Part shown: piece by piece, positions 17,319-25,803 of the stretch
Layout of the letters: the number at the start of each line of letters is the position of its first letter
Numbering within the stretch: position 1 is the stretch's first letter
Assembly: GCA_937129385.1 (NCBI GenBank)
Contig: CAKZNC010000005.1
Coordinates: 1-49,583, forward strand
DNA length: 49,583 bases
Reading direction: 5' to 3'
Source of the DNA: an uncultured Bacteroidota bacterium
GTDB taxonomy: Bacteria > Bacteroidota > Bacteroidia > Bacteroidales > GCA-2748055
Translations under genes and position numbers: made by a program
The notes under the pieces: model-generated
Database searches by the model: none
What the model was told of the DNA's origin: nothing
The model's input: the letters and a program-made list of their open reading frames with translations, nothing else

Positions 17319-17921
17319 TTACCAGGATAATGGGGATCCAAACATCCCGTTGCCAAACGGGTAGCCGTAATAGGGCCTGTCGGTCCGGTGAATCGATGCT
17401 CCAATGGAAAAGTTACCAAAATCATAGGTGGCACCCACAGAAAAATCATAATACTCCAGGGCACGCAATTCGTTCCCCTCGGGGAGCATGGCAAAACTTT
17501 TTACGCCTGTTCCATGTATATACAGGTTTTCAGAGACCCGGTAGGAAGCGGAGGCAAATGCGGAGATACCTGTAAATCCATTGAAATTCGAGATTTCACC
17601 AGCTCCTGCATTCATAAGCGGTGTGGTCCTGGAGACCATGAGTCCGCCGTGGAATGCCAGTCGATCACTGGCTGCATAGCTGACATGCGGTGCAGTGTAC
17701 AACTGCATTGCTGATCCGAACCAGGGGCTGTAACTGAAACTTGTACCAACGGAGGTGCTGAGTGACCACGGACTGATATGCCGGGGTGGTGCAGGTGTTT
17801 GGACCGCAGATTTCACACTGTCGATCTCATTCCATATCCTGGCTACCGGGTCCTGGCTTTGAAGCGCCAGCGGTATGGTCAGTAAAACGAGCGTGATGAT
17901 ATGTTTGCTGTGTCTCTTCAT
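17319..17921 (-). CDS. Putative small outer-membrane beta-barrel protein
   Basis: A 200-residue exported protein. The ATG at 17921 gives a signal peptide (MKRHSKHIITLVLLTIPLAL, cleaved near LQSQ). A longer frame to 18032 adds 37 residues without a signal sequence. The mature part alternates polar and hydrophobic residues and is rich in Gly, Ser, Phe and Tyr (TSVGTSFSYSPWFGSAMQLY, ISAFASASYRVSENLYIHG), as in small outer-membrane barrels. The C-terminal stretch YGYPFGNGMFGSPLSW is unusually Gly/Pro/aromatic. Upstream, TATCTTTA matches seven of eight positions of the -7 consensus. It is followed by the truncated PrsW-like gene. No specific family was recognised. Confidence 0.75.
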   Translation of the reverse strand: MKRHSKHIITLVLLTIPLALQSQDPVARIWNEIDSVKSAVQTPAPPRHISPWSLSTSVGTSFSYSPWFGSAMQLYTAPHVSYAASDRLAFHGGLMVSRTTPLMNAGAGEISNFNGFTGISAFASASYRVSENLYIHGTGVKSFAMLPEGNELRALEYYDFSVGATYDFGNFSIGASIHRTDRPYYGYPFGNGMFGSPLSW

Positions 17922-18084
17922 CAATTGTAAAGATAACGAATTTCTTACAAAATTTGTTTGATTGAACTCCACAATACTTTTTCCGTCAGGGCCCGGTCCA
18001 TTCGGGGTTTTCCCCAGGTATATATGCATCAATGCTCCTTTTCCAGTCCTGCAACATGGCAGGCCGAAAAGACAATGATAAACT

Positions 18085-18117
18085 ATATGGCGATCAGTGG
18101 CACTTGCTTTGCCATAT
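18085..18117 (-). terminator. Weak stem-loop downstream of the minus-strand symporter
   Basis: ATATGGC at 18085-18091 can pair with GCCATAT at 18111-18117 around a 19-nt loop, 15 nt beyond the symporter stop codon. There is no strong T tract on the minus strand, so termination here is only a suggestion. The remainder of 17922-18131 shows no other clear element. Confidence 0.3.
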
Positions 18118-18131
18118 CAACCCTTTTGCAT

Positions 18132-19817
18132 TTACCAGAAGTAGATATAAAAGCCGATAATGAAAGCAATGATAATGGCTGAATTGATCACATCCCAATT
18201 GTTCCAGCTCGCCCTGGTGAGGGCCTTCTGCTCAGCGCTTGCCGAACCGAAATAGAGTCCCTCGATCGATTTCGGATCCTTGGCCTCTGTGAATGTACTT
18301 ACGATCATCATCAATACGATGATGATAAAGAAAAGTACGATCTCATAGTGCAGCCAGTTGGGGGCTACGATGAGGTTGTACAAAAATCCGTCACCGATAT
18401 CATCACCGTAGTAGACTTTCATACCCAGTCGGAGCATACCAAGGAAAAAACCAACTACCAAACCGGCCATCCCGGCCTTCGGTGTTGTCCGCTTGGAAAC
18501 CACTCCCAGGAGAAATACTGCTGCAATACCCGGAGCCAGTAATGATTGAACATCCTGGAGGTAGGCATACAATACCTTACCAAGGCTTTTCATTACAGGT
18601 ATCCATGCAATCCCCAGGATGACAATGACGATTGTGGCAAGTCTGCCCACGAGCACATAATGTTTCTCAGTTGCCTTTGGTTTGTATTTTTTATAGAAAT
18701 CAACCGTAAACAGCATCGCCGAGGAGTTGAACAGGGAGGCGAGTGAACTCATCAGGGCTGCGAGTATTCCGCCGACCACGATCCCGGTGAAGCCTTTAGG
18801 TAGCAGCTCCTTCACAAGGGTGGAGAAGGCCGCATCGCTGTTGGCCAGGTCGAGTAACGGACGTTGCGTTTCAGGATCGATCTTCTGTGTCATCGCAAAA
18901 GCGATCATCCCCGGAATGAGGAAAATAAATACCGGGGTTAGTTTCAGGTAAGCGCCAAAAATGGTACCCCGCCTGGCCTGTTTCTGATCACGTCCCGACA
19001 AAACACGCTGAACAATGAACTGGTCGGTACACCAATACCAGAATCCAATTATTGCTGATCCAAGCAATACCCCGGTCCAGGGGAAATTCCCATCTTTTGG
19101 GGACCTGATCAGGTCGGTCATGCTGTCGCCGAATTCATTGGCTGGTACTGCGCGGGTAATCTCCATCATTTCAGCCCATCCACCCAGCTTCACCAGGCCG
19201 ATCACCAGGATGGCAATGGATCCGAATAACAGGATCGGAGTCTGCAATACAGAGGTATAGAGTACAGCTTTCATCCCACCGAATGTGGTATACAACCCGG
19301 TGAGGACAACCAGTCCGATTGCACTCACCCAGAAGAAATCGATTTGCATGCTGCCGATGGTAATAAAATCTATTCCGAAGACATCTTTAAATACCACACC
19401 ACCAGCATATACAGTCACCGCCACCTTGGTCAGGATGTAACTTACGATGGAGATTACCGATAGAAAGGATCTTGCACTGGAGTTGTAGCGGCGCTCCAGG
19501 AATTCAGGCATGGTAAAAACCCCGGAACGTGCGTAGAACGGTACGAACAGCCACCCCAGCAACAGGATGAGCCACCCGTGCATTTCCCAGTGCGCCATTG
19601 CCATTCCACTGCTGGCACCTGCACCTGCGAGTCCGACCAGGTGTTCAGAACCTATATTTGAAGCAAATATGGAAGCACCGATGGCGATCCATGTGGCATC
19701 CCTGCCTGCAAGAAAATAATCAGATGTGTCTTTGTCCTTTTTTTTCAGGGTCCAGAGGATAATGCCCACAAGAGCAAGGGCAAACAGACCCAGTACGATC
19801 CAGTCTAAATTGGCCAT
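18132..19817 (-). CDS. Sodium:solute symporter family protein, SGLT-like (possible Na+/sugar cotransporter)
   Basis: A 561-residue inner-membrane protein of the solute:sodium symporter (SSS) family with about 14 hydrophobic segments. It starts MANLDWIVLGLFALALVG. Typical features are YFLAGRDATWIAIGASIFAS near 34-53, SNIGSEHLVGLAGAGA near 53-68, and GLYTTFGGMKAVLYTSVLQ near 190. WYWCTDQFIVQRVLSGRD lies near 275, and a GGILAALMSSLASLFNSSAM segment carries the serines expected near the second sodium site. The resemblance is closest to the vSGLT sugar-transporter branch, so a monosaccharide is a reasonable but unproven substrate. It diverges from a second SSS gene at 20141; both have AAACT-repeat leaders. 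Confidence 0.92.
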   Translation of the reverse strand: MANLDWIVLGLFALALVGIILWTLKKKDKDTSDYFLAGRDATWIAIGASIFASNIGSEHLVGLAGAGASSGMAMAHWEMHGWLILLLGWLFVPFYARSGVFTMPEFLERRYNSSARSFLSVISIVSYILTKVAVTVYAGGVVFKDVFGIDFITIGSMQIDFFWVSAIGLVVLTGLYTTFGGMKAVLYTSVLQTPILLFGSIAILVIGLVKLGGWAEMMEITRAVPANEFGDSMTDLIRSPKDGNFPWTGVLLGSAIIGFWYWCTDQFIVQRVLSGRDQKQARRGTIFGAYLKLTPVFIFLIPGMIAFAMTQKIDPETQRPLLDLANSDAAFSTLVKELLPKGFTGIVVGGILAALMSSLASLFNSSAMLFTVDFYKKYKPKATEKHYVLVGRLATIVIVILGIAWIPVMKSLGKVLYAYLQDVQSLLAPGIAAVFLLGVVSKRTTPKAGMAGLVVGFFLGMLRLGMKVYYGDDIGDGFLYNLIVAPNWLHYEIVLFFIIIVLMMIVSTFTEAKDPKSIEGLYFGSASAEQKALTRASWNNWDVINSAIIIAFIIGFYIYFW

Positions 19818-19820
19818 TGT

Positions 19821-19840
19821 AGTTTAGTTTAGTTTAAGTT
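19821..19840 (-). repeat. AAACT pentamer leader just upstream of the minus-strand symporter start
   Basis: On the minus strand the leader reads AACTTAAACTAAACTAAACT, with three AAACT units in tandem ending 3 nt before the ATG at 19817. A matching array in the opposite orientation precedes the divergent symporter at 20141. Confidence 0.7.
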
Positions 19841-20077
19841 CAGTGCAAATCCTGTGAATTTGCCATCGAAAGTTGCATTCGTCTCCTCGCAATAAAAAAG
19901 CTGATGTCTGCTGATTTTCAGCAATCTGCTCCTGGATATTCATGATTCCGGTCACGAGGGTAACCTCTTTTAAAATATCCACCAATAATAATTCATATTT
20001 CTAACATCACAAAGTGAATCCGGGTTATTTGGAACAATTATAACCCCTGTCAGAACATACAATGTGTGAAATGTTAT

Positions 20078-20085
20078 TATTTTTG
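20078..20085 (+). promoter_or_regulatory. Candidate -7 box TATTTTTG for the plus-strand symporter
   Basis: An exact TAnnTTTG match 55 nt upstream of the ATG at 20141. No TTG is seen at the expected 19-nt distance, so the -33 element is poor. The predicted transcript would carry a leader of about 50 nt that includes the AAACT array. Confidence 0.5.
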
Positions 20086-20116
20086 AGAGCTGATAGAAAA
20101 ATGTTTGCTGGACAAT

Positions 20117-20135
20117 AAACTAAACTTAAACTAAG
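20117..20135 (+). repeat. AAACT pentamer leader just upstream of the plus-strand symporter start
   Basis: The sequence AAACTAAACTTAAACTAAG contains three AAACT units and ends 5 nt before the ATG. It mirrors the leader of the divergent symporter. Confidence 0.7.
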
Positions 20136-20140
20136 AATTA

Positions 20141-21829
20141 ATGGAAGCATTCAATTTAACGTGGATCGATTATTCAATCATGATCATCTACTTCGCCTTT
20201 GTCCTGGGAATTGGATGGGCGTTGAAAAAATACATGAAAAATGCCACCGATTTCCTGGAGGCAGGCAGATCTTTGCCTGCCTGGGTGACCGGACTTGCTT
20301 TTATCTCAGCTAATCTCGGTGCGCTGGAGGTGATCGGAATGGCCGCATCAGGTGCCAAGTACGGGATGGCCACGGTACACTTCTACTGGATCGGCGCCAT
20401 CCCCGCCATGATCTTCCTGGCGATCTTCATGATGCCATTTTACTATGGCTCAAAGGCCAGGTCGGTCCCGGAATACCTGAAACTCAGGTTTGATGAAAAA
20501 ACACGGGGCTTTAATGCTTTCACATTTGCCATCATGACCATTTTTGCATCGGGGATCTCCATGTATGCACTTGCGCTCCTGATGGAAACGTTGCTCGGAT
20601 GGAATTTCCACATGAGCCTGTTCATCTCCGCCTTCATTGTCCTTGTATATACCTACCTGGGCGGACTGAGTTCTGCGATCTACAACGAGGTATTGCAGTT
20701 CTTCCTGATCGTAATTGGATTCCTTCCACTTGTCATCATCGGATTGATCAAAGTTGGCGGATGGGACGGCATGGTTGGGAAGCTGGCGCTGAATCCCGCG
20801 ACCTCGGGATTTGACCATTCCTGGTCCAACATCTCCCCTGAACATCCCATGGGAGGATGGATCGGAATCTTTTTCGGACTTGGTTTTGTGCTTTCATTCG
20901 GCTACTGGTGTACCAACTTCCTGGTTGTACAGCGTGCCATGGCTGCCGGCTCCATGAGTGATGCAAGGAAAACTCCACTGATCGGTGCCTTCCCGAAGAT
21001 GTTCATCCCTTTCCTTGTGATCATTCCCGGGATGATTGCAATTGCATTACTGAATTCAGGAGATCCGCTATTTGATCTGCCTGTCAAAGGAGCAGGATAT
21101 GACTATGACCTCGTGATCCCCATGATGCTGAAACGGTTTCTGCCCACCGGAGTGCTGGGACTTGGCCTGACCGCCCTGATGGCATCCTTTATGAGTGGCA
21201 TGGCCGGGAACGTAACGGCATTCAATACTGTATTTACATATGATATTTACCAGAGTTACCTGGTTCCCGGCAAAAGCGACAAGCATTATCTCCGCGTGGG
21301 TCAGCTCACCACTGTATTCGGCGTCCTTGTGAGTATCCTTACAGCGTATGTCGCGGCCCTGTTCAACAATATCATGGATTTCCTCCAGTTGATCTTTGCG
21401 TTTATCAATGCCCCCCTGTTTGCGGCATTCCTCATGGGAATGTTTACAAAACGAACAACAGGACATGGCGCATTCTGGGGATTGCTCACCGGAACATTCT
21501 CTGCCGCACTGGTCCATGGATTCACACAGCCGGCCGGGGCAGAAAGCCTGGTCAAAGGGGGATGGACCGGCACCGTATTGCAAACCTTCCCGAGTGAGAT
21601 GGCACAAAACTTCTGGATCGCAATTATTGCATTTTCAGTAGCACTTGTGGCTACCATCGTTATATCGCTGGCAACAAAACGTACCAAGACCGATGAGCAA
21701 TTGAAAGGTCTGGTCTACCAGCTCACCCCGAAGACGATCGATGACAGCAAACACTGGTATCAGCGTCCGGGCGCACTTGCATGGGCAGTGGGCATCATTG
21801 CCGTGATCTTAACTGTAATTTTCTGGTAA
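20141..21829 (+). CDS. Sodium:solute symporter family protein
   Basis: A second SSS-family inner-membrane transporter, 562 residues with about 14 hydrophobic segments. It starts MEAFNLTWIDYSIMIIYFAF. Features include FLEAGRSLPAWVTGLAFISA near 38-57, NLGALEVIGMAASGAKYGMA near 58-77, YTYLGGLSSAIYNEVLQFFL near 168, and GYWCTNFLVVQRAMAAGS near 255. GLTALMASFMSGMAGNVTAF lies near 345. It is clearly different from the leftward symporter despite the shared family, so it probably has its own substrate, perhaps a sugar or another neutral solute. It is followed 18 nt later by an 89-residue membrane protein that is probably co-transcribed. Confidence 0.92.
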   Translation: MEAFNLTWIDYSIMIIYFAFVLGIGWALKKYMKNATDFLEAGRSLPAWVTGLAFISANLGALEVIGMAASGAKYGMATVHFYWIGAIPAMIFLAIFMMPFYYGSKARSVPEYLKLRFDEKTRGFNAFTFAIMTIFASGISMYALALLMETLLGWNFHMSLFISAFIVLVYTYLGGLSSAIYNEVLQFFLIVIGFLPLVIIGLIKVGGWDGMVGKLALNPATSGFDHSWSNISPEHPMGGWIGIFFGLGFVLSFGYWCTNFLVVQRAMAAGSMSDARKTPLIGAFPKMFIPFLVIIPGMIAIALLNSGDPLFDLPVKGAGYDYDLVIPMMLKRFLPTGVLGLGLTALMASFMSGMAGNVTAFNTVFTYDIYQSYLVPGKSDKHYLRVGQLTTVFGVLVSILTAYVAALFNNIMDFLQLIFAFINAPLFAAFLMGMFTKRTTGHGAFWGLLTGTFSAALVHGFTQPAGAESLVKGGWTGTVLQTFPSEMAQNFWIAIIAFSVALVATIVISLATKRTKTDEQLKGLVYQLTPKTIDDSKHWYQRPGALAWAVGIIAVILTVIFW

Positions 21830-21847
21830 TCTGTAAAAACAAACATC

Positions 21848-22117
21848 ATGGGTTTAGATATAAAAATACCAATTGGTTTCATGTTCGTTGTATTCGGACT
21901 GATTCTGACTGTTTTTGGCATTGTAACACTGGGGGATGAGATGTACGAACTCTCCCTGGGAAAGAACATCAATCTTTATTCAGGGCTGGGAATGCTGGTG
22001 TTTGGTGCATTCATGCTGATCATTTCGGACCTGAAATTCGGAAAAAGGATCGATGAAACGTTGGGGATTGACGAAGAGGATCTGACCAAAGAAGCCAAAA
22101 AGGAGCTTGAAAATTAA
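21848..22117 (+). CDS. Small two-helix membrane protein downstream of a symporter
   Basis: An 89-residue protein with two hydrophobic helices, about residues 8-28 (PIGFMFVVFGLILTVFGIVT) and about 43-61 (LYSGLGMLVFGAFMLIISDL). A charged C-terminal tail follows (KFGKRIDETLGIDEEDLTKE). The 18-nt spacing after the symporter suggests one transcript and a possible accessory role, which is inference. No family was recognised. Its last 4 nt overlap the stop of the convergent EamA gene. Confidence 0.75.
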   Translation: MGLDIKIPIGFMFVVFGLILTVFGIVTLGDEMYELSLGKNINLYSGLGMLVFGAFMLIISDLKFGKRIDETLGIDEEDLTKEAKKELEN

Positions 22118-23031
22118 TTTCCAGGCCTCTTTTTCCGCCTTCCGGCAAGAATCACGGTGATCGCCCCGGAAAGCACAGTCAGTGCACCGGCAATACTCAG
22201 CACTGAAAAAGATTCAGGTTCGATCCACGATACATTCATCCTGGAAAGAATTGCCATGGTCACGAAGGTGATGATCGGGTTGAGCGTAATGATCACGCTC
22301 ACCTTGTTGGCTTCGGTGTATTTAATGGCCAGGGATAGGGATCCGTATGCCAGGACGGTATTCAGACCCAGGTAATAGAGCAGGACATATTCCCCGGTGT
22401 TCAGACCCGGGAGCTTACCGAACTGGGCGAAGGGAAGCAGCAACACTGCGCACATACTGTATATAAACAGGTTGAGCTGGTTGGGCGAATAGGTCTTGAG
22501 CAGCCGCTTCTGCAGGGAGGCGAAGATGGCCCATGACAACCCGCCGCCAAAGATCAGCAGCATGCCCCTGGTGAAATGGTTTTCGGCATTCACGAGGTCC
22601 CGGATCTGTTCGGAATAAAACAGGCCGATCCCGAGCACCACCAGCACAAAACCAATGATATGCTGAAGGTTTACCTTCTCCCTGAAGATCAATATTCCGG
22701 ACAATGCAAATGATACCGGGGCAACCATGATGAATACCTGTGATGAGGACGGACTTACGTATTTAATGCCGGAAATGAATCCCAGGTAATTGAACCCGAG
22801 AAAAACAGCTGCAAGCAGCAGCATCCAATGCAGGTTCCTGTATACGGCAAAGTCGCTTTTTCTGAATATCAGAGTGACCAGGGCCAGCGTAATGAATGCT
22901 GTTGAAAACCTGATCCATACAACAGTTACAGGAGACAACTCCATCACTGCCAGTTTGAGTGCTATGGCAAGAAAACCCCACAACGAGGCGGTGATGGAAG
23001 CATAGAGGATGCCTTTGGATTGATCGGTCAT
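22114..23031 (-). CDS. EamA/DMT-superfamily permease
   Basis: A 305-residue inner-membrane protein with about ten hydrophobic helices arranged as two EamA repeats (about residues 8-140 and 155-298). It starts MTDQSKGILYASITASLWGF; the second repeat includes LLIFGGGLSWAIFASLQKRL. Members export or import metabolites such as amino acids; the substrate here cannot be told. The lone gene is preceded by a perfect -7 box (TATATTTG) ending 17 nt before the ATG. It converges with the small membrane protein gene, with overlapping stops. Confidence 0.9.
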   Translation of the reverse strand: MTDQSKGILYASITASLWGFLAIALKLAVMELSPVTVVWIRFSTAFITLALVTLIFRKSDFAVYRNLHWMLLLAAVFLGFNYLGFISGIKYVSPSSSQVFIMVAPVSFALSGILIFREKVNLQHIIGFVLVVLGIGLFYSEQIRDLVNAENHFTRGMLLIFGGGLSWAIFASLQKRLLKTYSPNQLNLFIYSMCAVLLLPFAQFGKLPGLNTGEYVLLYYLGLNTVLAYGSLSLAIKYTEANKVSVIITLNPIITFVTMAILSRMNVSWIEPESFSVLSIAGALTVLSGAITVILAGRRKKRPGN

Positions 23032-23048
23032 GGACTGAAAATAAAATC

Positions 23049-23056
23049 CAAATATA
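23049..23056 (-). promoter_or_regulatory. Candidate -7 box TATATTTG for the EamA permease
   Basis: On the minus strand TATATTTG matches TAnnTTTG exactly, 17 nt before the ATG at 23031, implying a leader of about 12 nt. The -33 position lacks TTG. The remaining sequence to 23294 shows no gene I can support. Confidence 0.5.
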
Positions 23057-23294
23057 GGAAAGATTGTCTACCGGAACCGGGGTGCCCGGATCGGATGAAA
23101 CATTTTTTTGCTATCGGCCTCCTGGGCCTTGCTTTCACCCAGGATTCCTGGCGAATAGTCAATTTGCCAGTATGTCACCCCGGCTTTTATCCACCAGGGA
23201 CATGTGCCGGACAGGAGTACCGTTCAGCATAAAAAATTCCGGAAACAGGGACCGACCATTGACGACGAAAAAATTTAAACCATTATTCAATTGT

Positions 23295-23302
23295 TACGTT
23301 TA
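23295..23302 (+). promoter_or_regulatory. Near-consensus -7 box TACGTTTA for the small lipoprotein
   Basis: TACGTTTA matches seven of the eight TAnnTTTG positions and lies 19 nt before the ATG at 23322. An AT-rich stretch (ATTTAAAC) occupies the -33 region without a clean TTG. Confidence 0.35.
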
Positions 23303-23321
23303 CACTATAAAACAAGGGAAA

Positions 23322-23855
23322 ATGAAAAAACTTATCCTCGTCATACTTATCGGAAGCTTCTTTTTCACAGGATGTGAAAAGCTCTCTGAATTCACAAAAT
23401 TCAACCTGATCTACAATGATACGGTTGTCATCCCGGCATCAACCGGGATCAATCTTCCTTTCAATGTTTTCACCCCGGAGATCGAATCCGATGCCGAATC
23501 ACAGTTTGCTGTCAATGATACCAGGAAAGACCTGATCGAGGAGATCACCCTGACCACCCTGGACCTCTCGATCAACTCCCCTGCTGAAGGTGATTTCGGT
23601 TTTCTTGAATCGATTGAGATATTTCTCTCAGCCGACAGTCTGGATGAAGTCAGGATCGCCTGGAACGATGCGGTCCCAGCCGATGCTGGAAAAACACTGG
23701 AATTGGAAACAAGTGATGAAGATCTCCAGGAATACATCAAAAAGGATGCCTTTGATCTCAGGGTAAAAACGGTGACCGATGAACTGATCGGTTCGGATCA
23801 TGAGATCAAGATCCACTCAGTTTTCTTTGTGGATGCGAAAATCCTGGGGCAGTAG
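23322..23855 (+). CDS. Small lipoprotein of unknown function
   Basis: A 177-residue protein starting at the ATG at 23322, which gives a lipoprotein signal (MKKLILVILIGSFFFTGC, Cys18). A frame extending to 23064 lacks any signal. The mature part is acidic and beta-rich (FNLIYNDTVVIPASTGINLP, LTTLDLSINSPAEGDFGFLE, LIGSDHEIKIHSVFFVDAKI). It resembles a single beta-sandwich domain, but no named family was recognised. It converges with the nickel-receptor operon, with a stem-loop between the two 3' ends. Confidence 0.8.
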   Translation: MKKLILVILIGSFFFTGCEKLSEFTKFNLIYNDTVVIPASTGINLPFNVFTPEIESDAESQFAVNDTRKDLIEEITLTTLDLSINSPAEGDFGFLESIEIFLSADSLDEVRIAWNDAVPADAGKTLELETSDEDLQEYIKKDAFDLRVKTVTDELIGSDHEIKIHSVFFVDAKILGQ

Positions 23856-23856
23856 T

Positions 23857-23892
23857 AAAAAATTCCGGCAGGTAAATACTGACCTGCCGGAA
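23857..23892 (-). terminator. Rho-independent terminator of the nikR-receptor operon
   Basis: TTCCGGCAGGT (23863-23873) and ACCTGCCGGAA (23882-23892) form a perfect 11-bp stem with an 8-nt loop. On the minus strand it is followed by six T residues (A tract at 23857-23862), directly after the receptor gene. There is no T tract in the plus direction. Confidence 0.85.
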
Positions 23893-23924
23893 TCCTGACA
23901 TCACTAACAAAAAATACTGTAGGG

Positions 23925-25790
23925 TTAATTGAAATCTATTGATATTCCGCCCATCACGTTGATCCCGGGCATGGGATAGCCCCATACGGTTTCATATTCC
24001 TGGTTCAGGAGGTTTTTGCCTGCCACGAAAAGGGCGAGTCCGTCCAGCACATTGTACATTGCCTTGGCATCCATGAGTGTATAGGATTGCCTGACATCGT
24101 CTGAACTATCCACATTGCTGATGAAGGTATACAGACCTGAAACCTGTTTGACATTCAGTGCCAGCATGAATTTTCCCATGGTATAGACAGCCCCGACATA
24201 CAGCTGGTTCTCAGGAGAGAAGTAGCGTGGTGAATCCATATTGAGGTAACTGTATGAAAGATCCACCTTCAGATCCTGTACGGGCTCATATGTAGCCTCC
24301 ACCTCAACCCCGTAGTTTGTAAATGCCCCGCCATTGCCCCTGATCATCGGCGGTCCAGGATTGGGATTGGGTGCCATGGTGATCAGGTTTGAACCGTTGA
24401 TCATATAGCCGGTAACATTCAGTATACCTGAATATCCAAAACGCTGGGCATAGGAAAGTTCGTAATTCCACAACTGTTCCGGACCGAGATCTGCATTGGG
24501 TGCAAATAGGTACATTTCCATGATAGTCGGACTTCGAAAACCCTTGGACACCAATCCCTTGAAAGTTGTCCCCTGGACTGGCGTCACGGTGAGTCCCACC
24601 TGCGGAACAATTTCGCCTCCGAAATTGGAATGTTGCTCATACCGGGCACCGGCCGAAAGGGTCAGCAGGTTACCGATCTCCTGCTCAGCGAGCAGATAGC
24701 CGGCCGTTTCATTGACCGTGAGGAAGGTGTCTGCAAAAAATCCAAATGATCCTTCACCTCCGTAGTTTTTTACATCAAATCCGGCTGTGAGCAACGCTCC
24801 GGCCCAGGGCTTATATGCCTGGTAGACGTTCACCCCTTTGTTGACGTCATCGGACACCCATCCATCGGAAAAACTGTGATACCCTGTATTTATGAATGCA
24901 TAGATCCCTCCCATTGTATTTGCATAGCTGTTTTTCAAGGAGAAGGTGGCCATCTGCCTGTTGATATCGCCCTTGAAGGTCAGTTGCTCAAAACTCATGG
25001 TCGATCCGGGATCCATGAATGAATAATCGGCCCAGGTATACCCGATGCGGGCCGACCAGTTGGCGTCGATTTGGTATCCGGCGTAGGCATGCAAATTGGT
25101 GATATTGAAATCGGTGCTGTCACGATGACCATCGGTCTGGTTGTGATTGAAATTCACTCCCACAAAGAACCGGTCTCTCGTGTAGCCCACAGAAGCTCCC
25201 GTCTTCAGTGTGTTGAATGATCCATACGCTGCATGACCGCTCACATTAAGACCCTGTTTGGTATGTTGTTTTGTAATTACGTTGATGACACCCCCCATGG
25301 CATTGGAACCGTAGAGCAGGGATGCAGGTCCCCTGACAACCTCGACGCGTTCCACGTTGGAAGCCATGTGAAAATTGGGCAGCGGATGTCCGAAGACTCC
25401 CATATACTGTGGCTGACCGTCCACCAGCATCATGACGCGGGCATTGGGGGAACCTCCAACACCCCTGATGGAGATCTGTCCCGATGTGCCATTTCCGAGT
25501 GCATAACCTGCCACACCGATCTCACTGACGAACAGGCTCGGTGTGGTCCTGGCAACAACGGGGAGGATATTGGCCTCCTCCTGGCTCCTGATCTCGTCAC
25601 TGGTGATCACCGAGATGGACTGAGGGACACTTACTTTTGTAACTTCTACCCTGTTCCCGGAAATCACCACCTCGTTGATGTTGATGGTATCTGTAGGCTC
25701 AGCAGCAGATGCTGTAAGCGTGCCGGTTACAAGTGCGAAGATCAACAACTTCTTTTTCAATGGTACTTTCAGTCTGCTAGTCATTATCAT
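23925..25790 (-). CDS. TonB-dependent receptor, probable outer-membrane nickel (or nickel-chelate) importer
   Basis: A 621-residue outer-membrane receptor of the vitamin B12/siderophore size class, without carboxypeptidase-regulatory or STN domains. The signal peptide ends near residue 30 (TGTLTASAA). The N-terminus of the mature protein, INEVVISGNRVEV, resembles a TonB box region. The plug has QISIRGVGGSPNARVMMLVD and VERVEVVRGPASLLYGSNAM. The barrel ends with KNLLNQEYETVWGYPMPGIN and a C-terminal aromatic residue (MGGISIDFN). The gene starts 13 nt after nikR and ends at a strong terminator, so it is in the NikR operon. NikR-controlled TonB receptors are known in other bacteria (for example FrpB4 of Helicobacter), which supports nickel as cargo; this is inference from context. 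Confidence 0.9.
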   Translation of the reverse strand: MIMTSRLKVPLKKKLLIFALVTGTLTASAAEPTDTININEVVISGNRVEVTKVSVPQSISVITSDEIRSQEEANILPVVARTTPSLFVSEIGVAGYALGNGTSGQISIRGVGGSPNARVMMLVDGQPQYMGVFGHPLPNFHMASNVERVEVVRGPASLLYGSNAMGGVINVITKQHTKQGLNVSGHAAYGSFNTLKTGASVGYTRDRFFVGVNFNHNQTDGHRDSTDFNITNLHAYAGYQIDANWSARIGYTWADYSFMDPGSTMSFEQLTFKGDINRQMATFSLKNSYANTMGGIYAFINTGYHSFSDGWVSDDVNKGVNVYQAYKPWAGALLTAGFDVKNYGGEGSFGFFADTFLTVNETAGYLLAEQEIGNLLTLSAGARYEQHSNFGGEIVPQVGLTVTPVQGTTFKGLVSKGFRSPTIMEMYLFAPNADLGPEQLWNYELSYAQRFGYSGILNVTGYMINGSNLITMAPNPNPGPPMIRGNGGAFTNYGVEVEATYEPVQDLKVDLSYSYLNMDSPRYFSPENQLYVGAVYTMGKFMLALNVKQVSGLYTFISNVDSSDDVRQSYTLMDAKAMYNVLDGLALFVAGKNLLNQEYETVWGYPMPGINVMGGISIDFN

Positions 25791-25803
25791 ATTGGTTTGG
25801 GTA

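Larger units (their letters stand above)
19818..20140. promoter_or_regulatory. 323-nt divergent promoter region between two sodium:solute symporters
   Basis: This spacer holds the start regions of both symporters. It has mirrored AAACT arrays at its two ends (19821-19840 and 20117-20135) and a perfect -7 box (TATTTTTG) at 20078-20085 for the rightward gene. No matching box was found for the leftward gene. The middle is AT-rich, and no open reading frame or RNA gene is evident. Confidence 0.6.

Noticed and set aside
23064-23321. Upstream extension of the small lipoprotein gene
   Set aside because: The added 86 residues look like non-coding translation and precede a perfect lipoprotein signal peptide at 23322.
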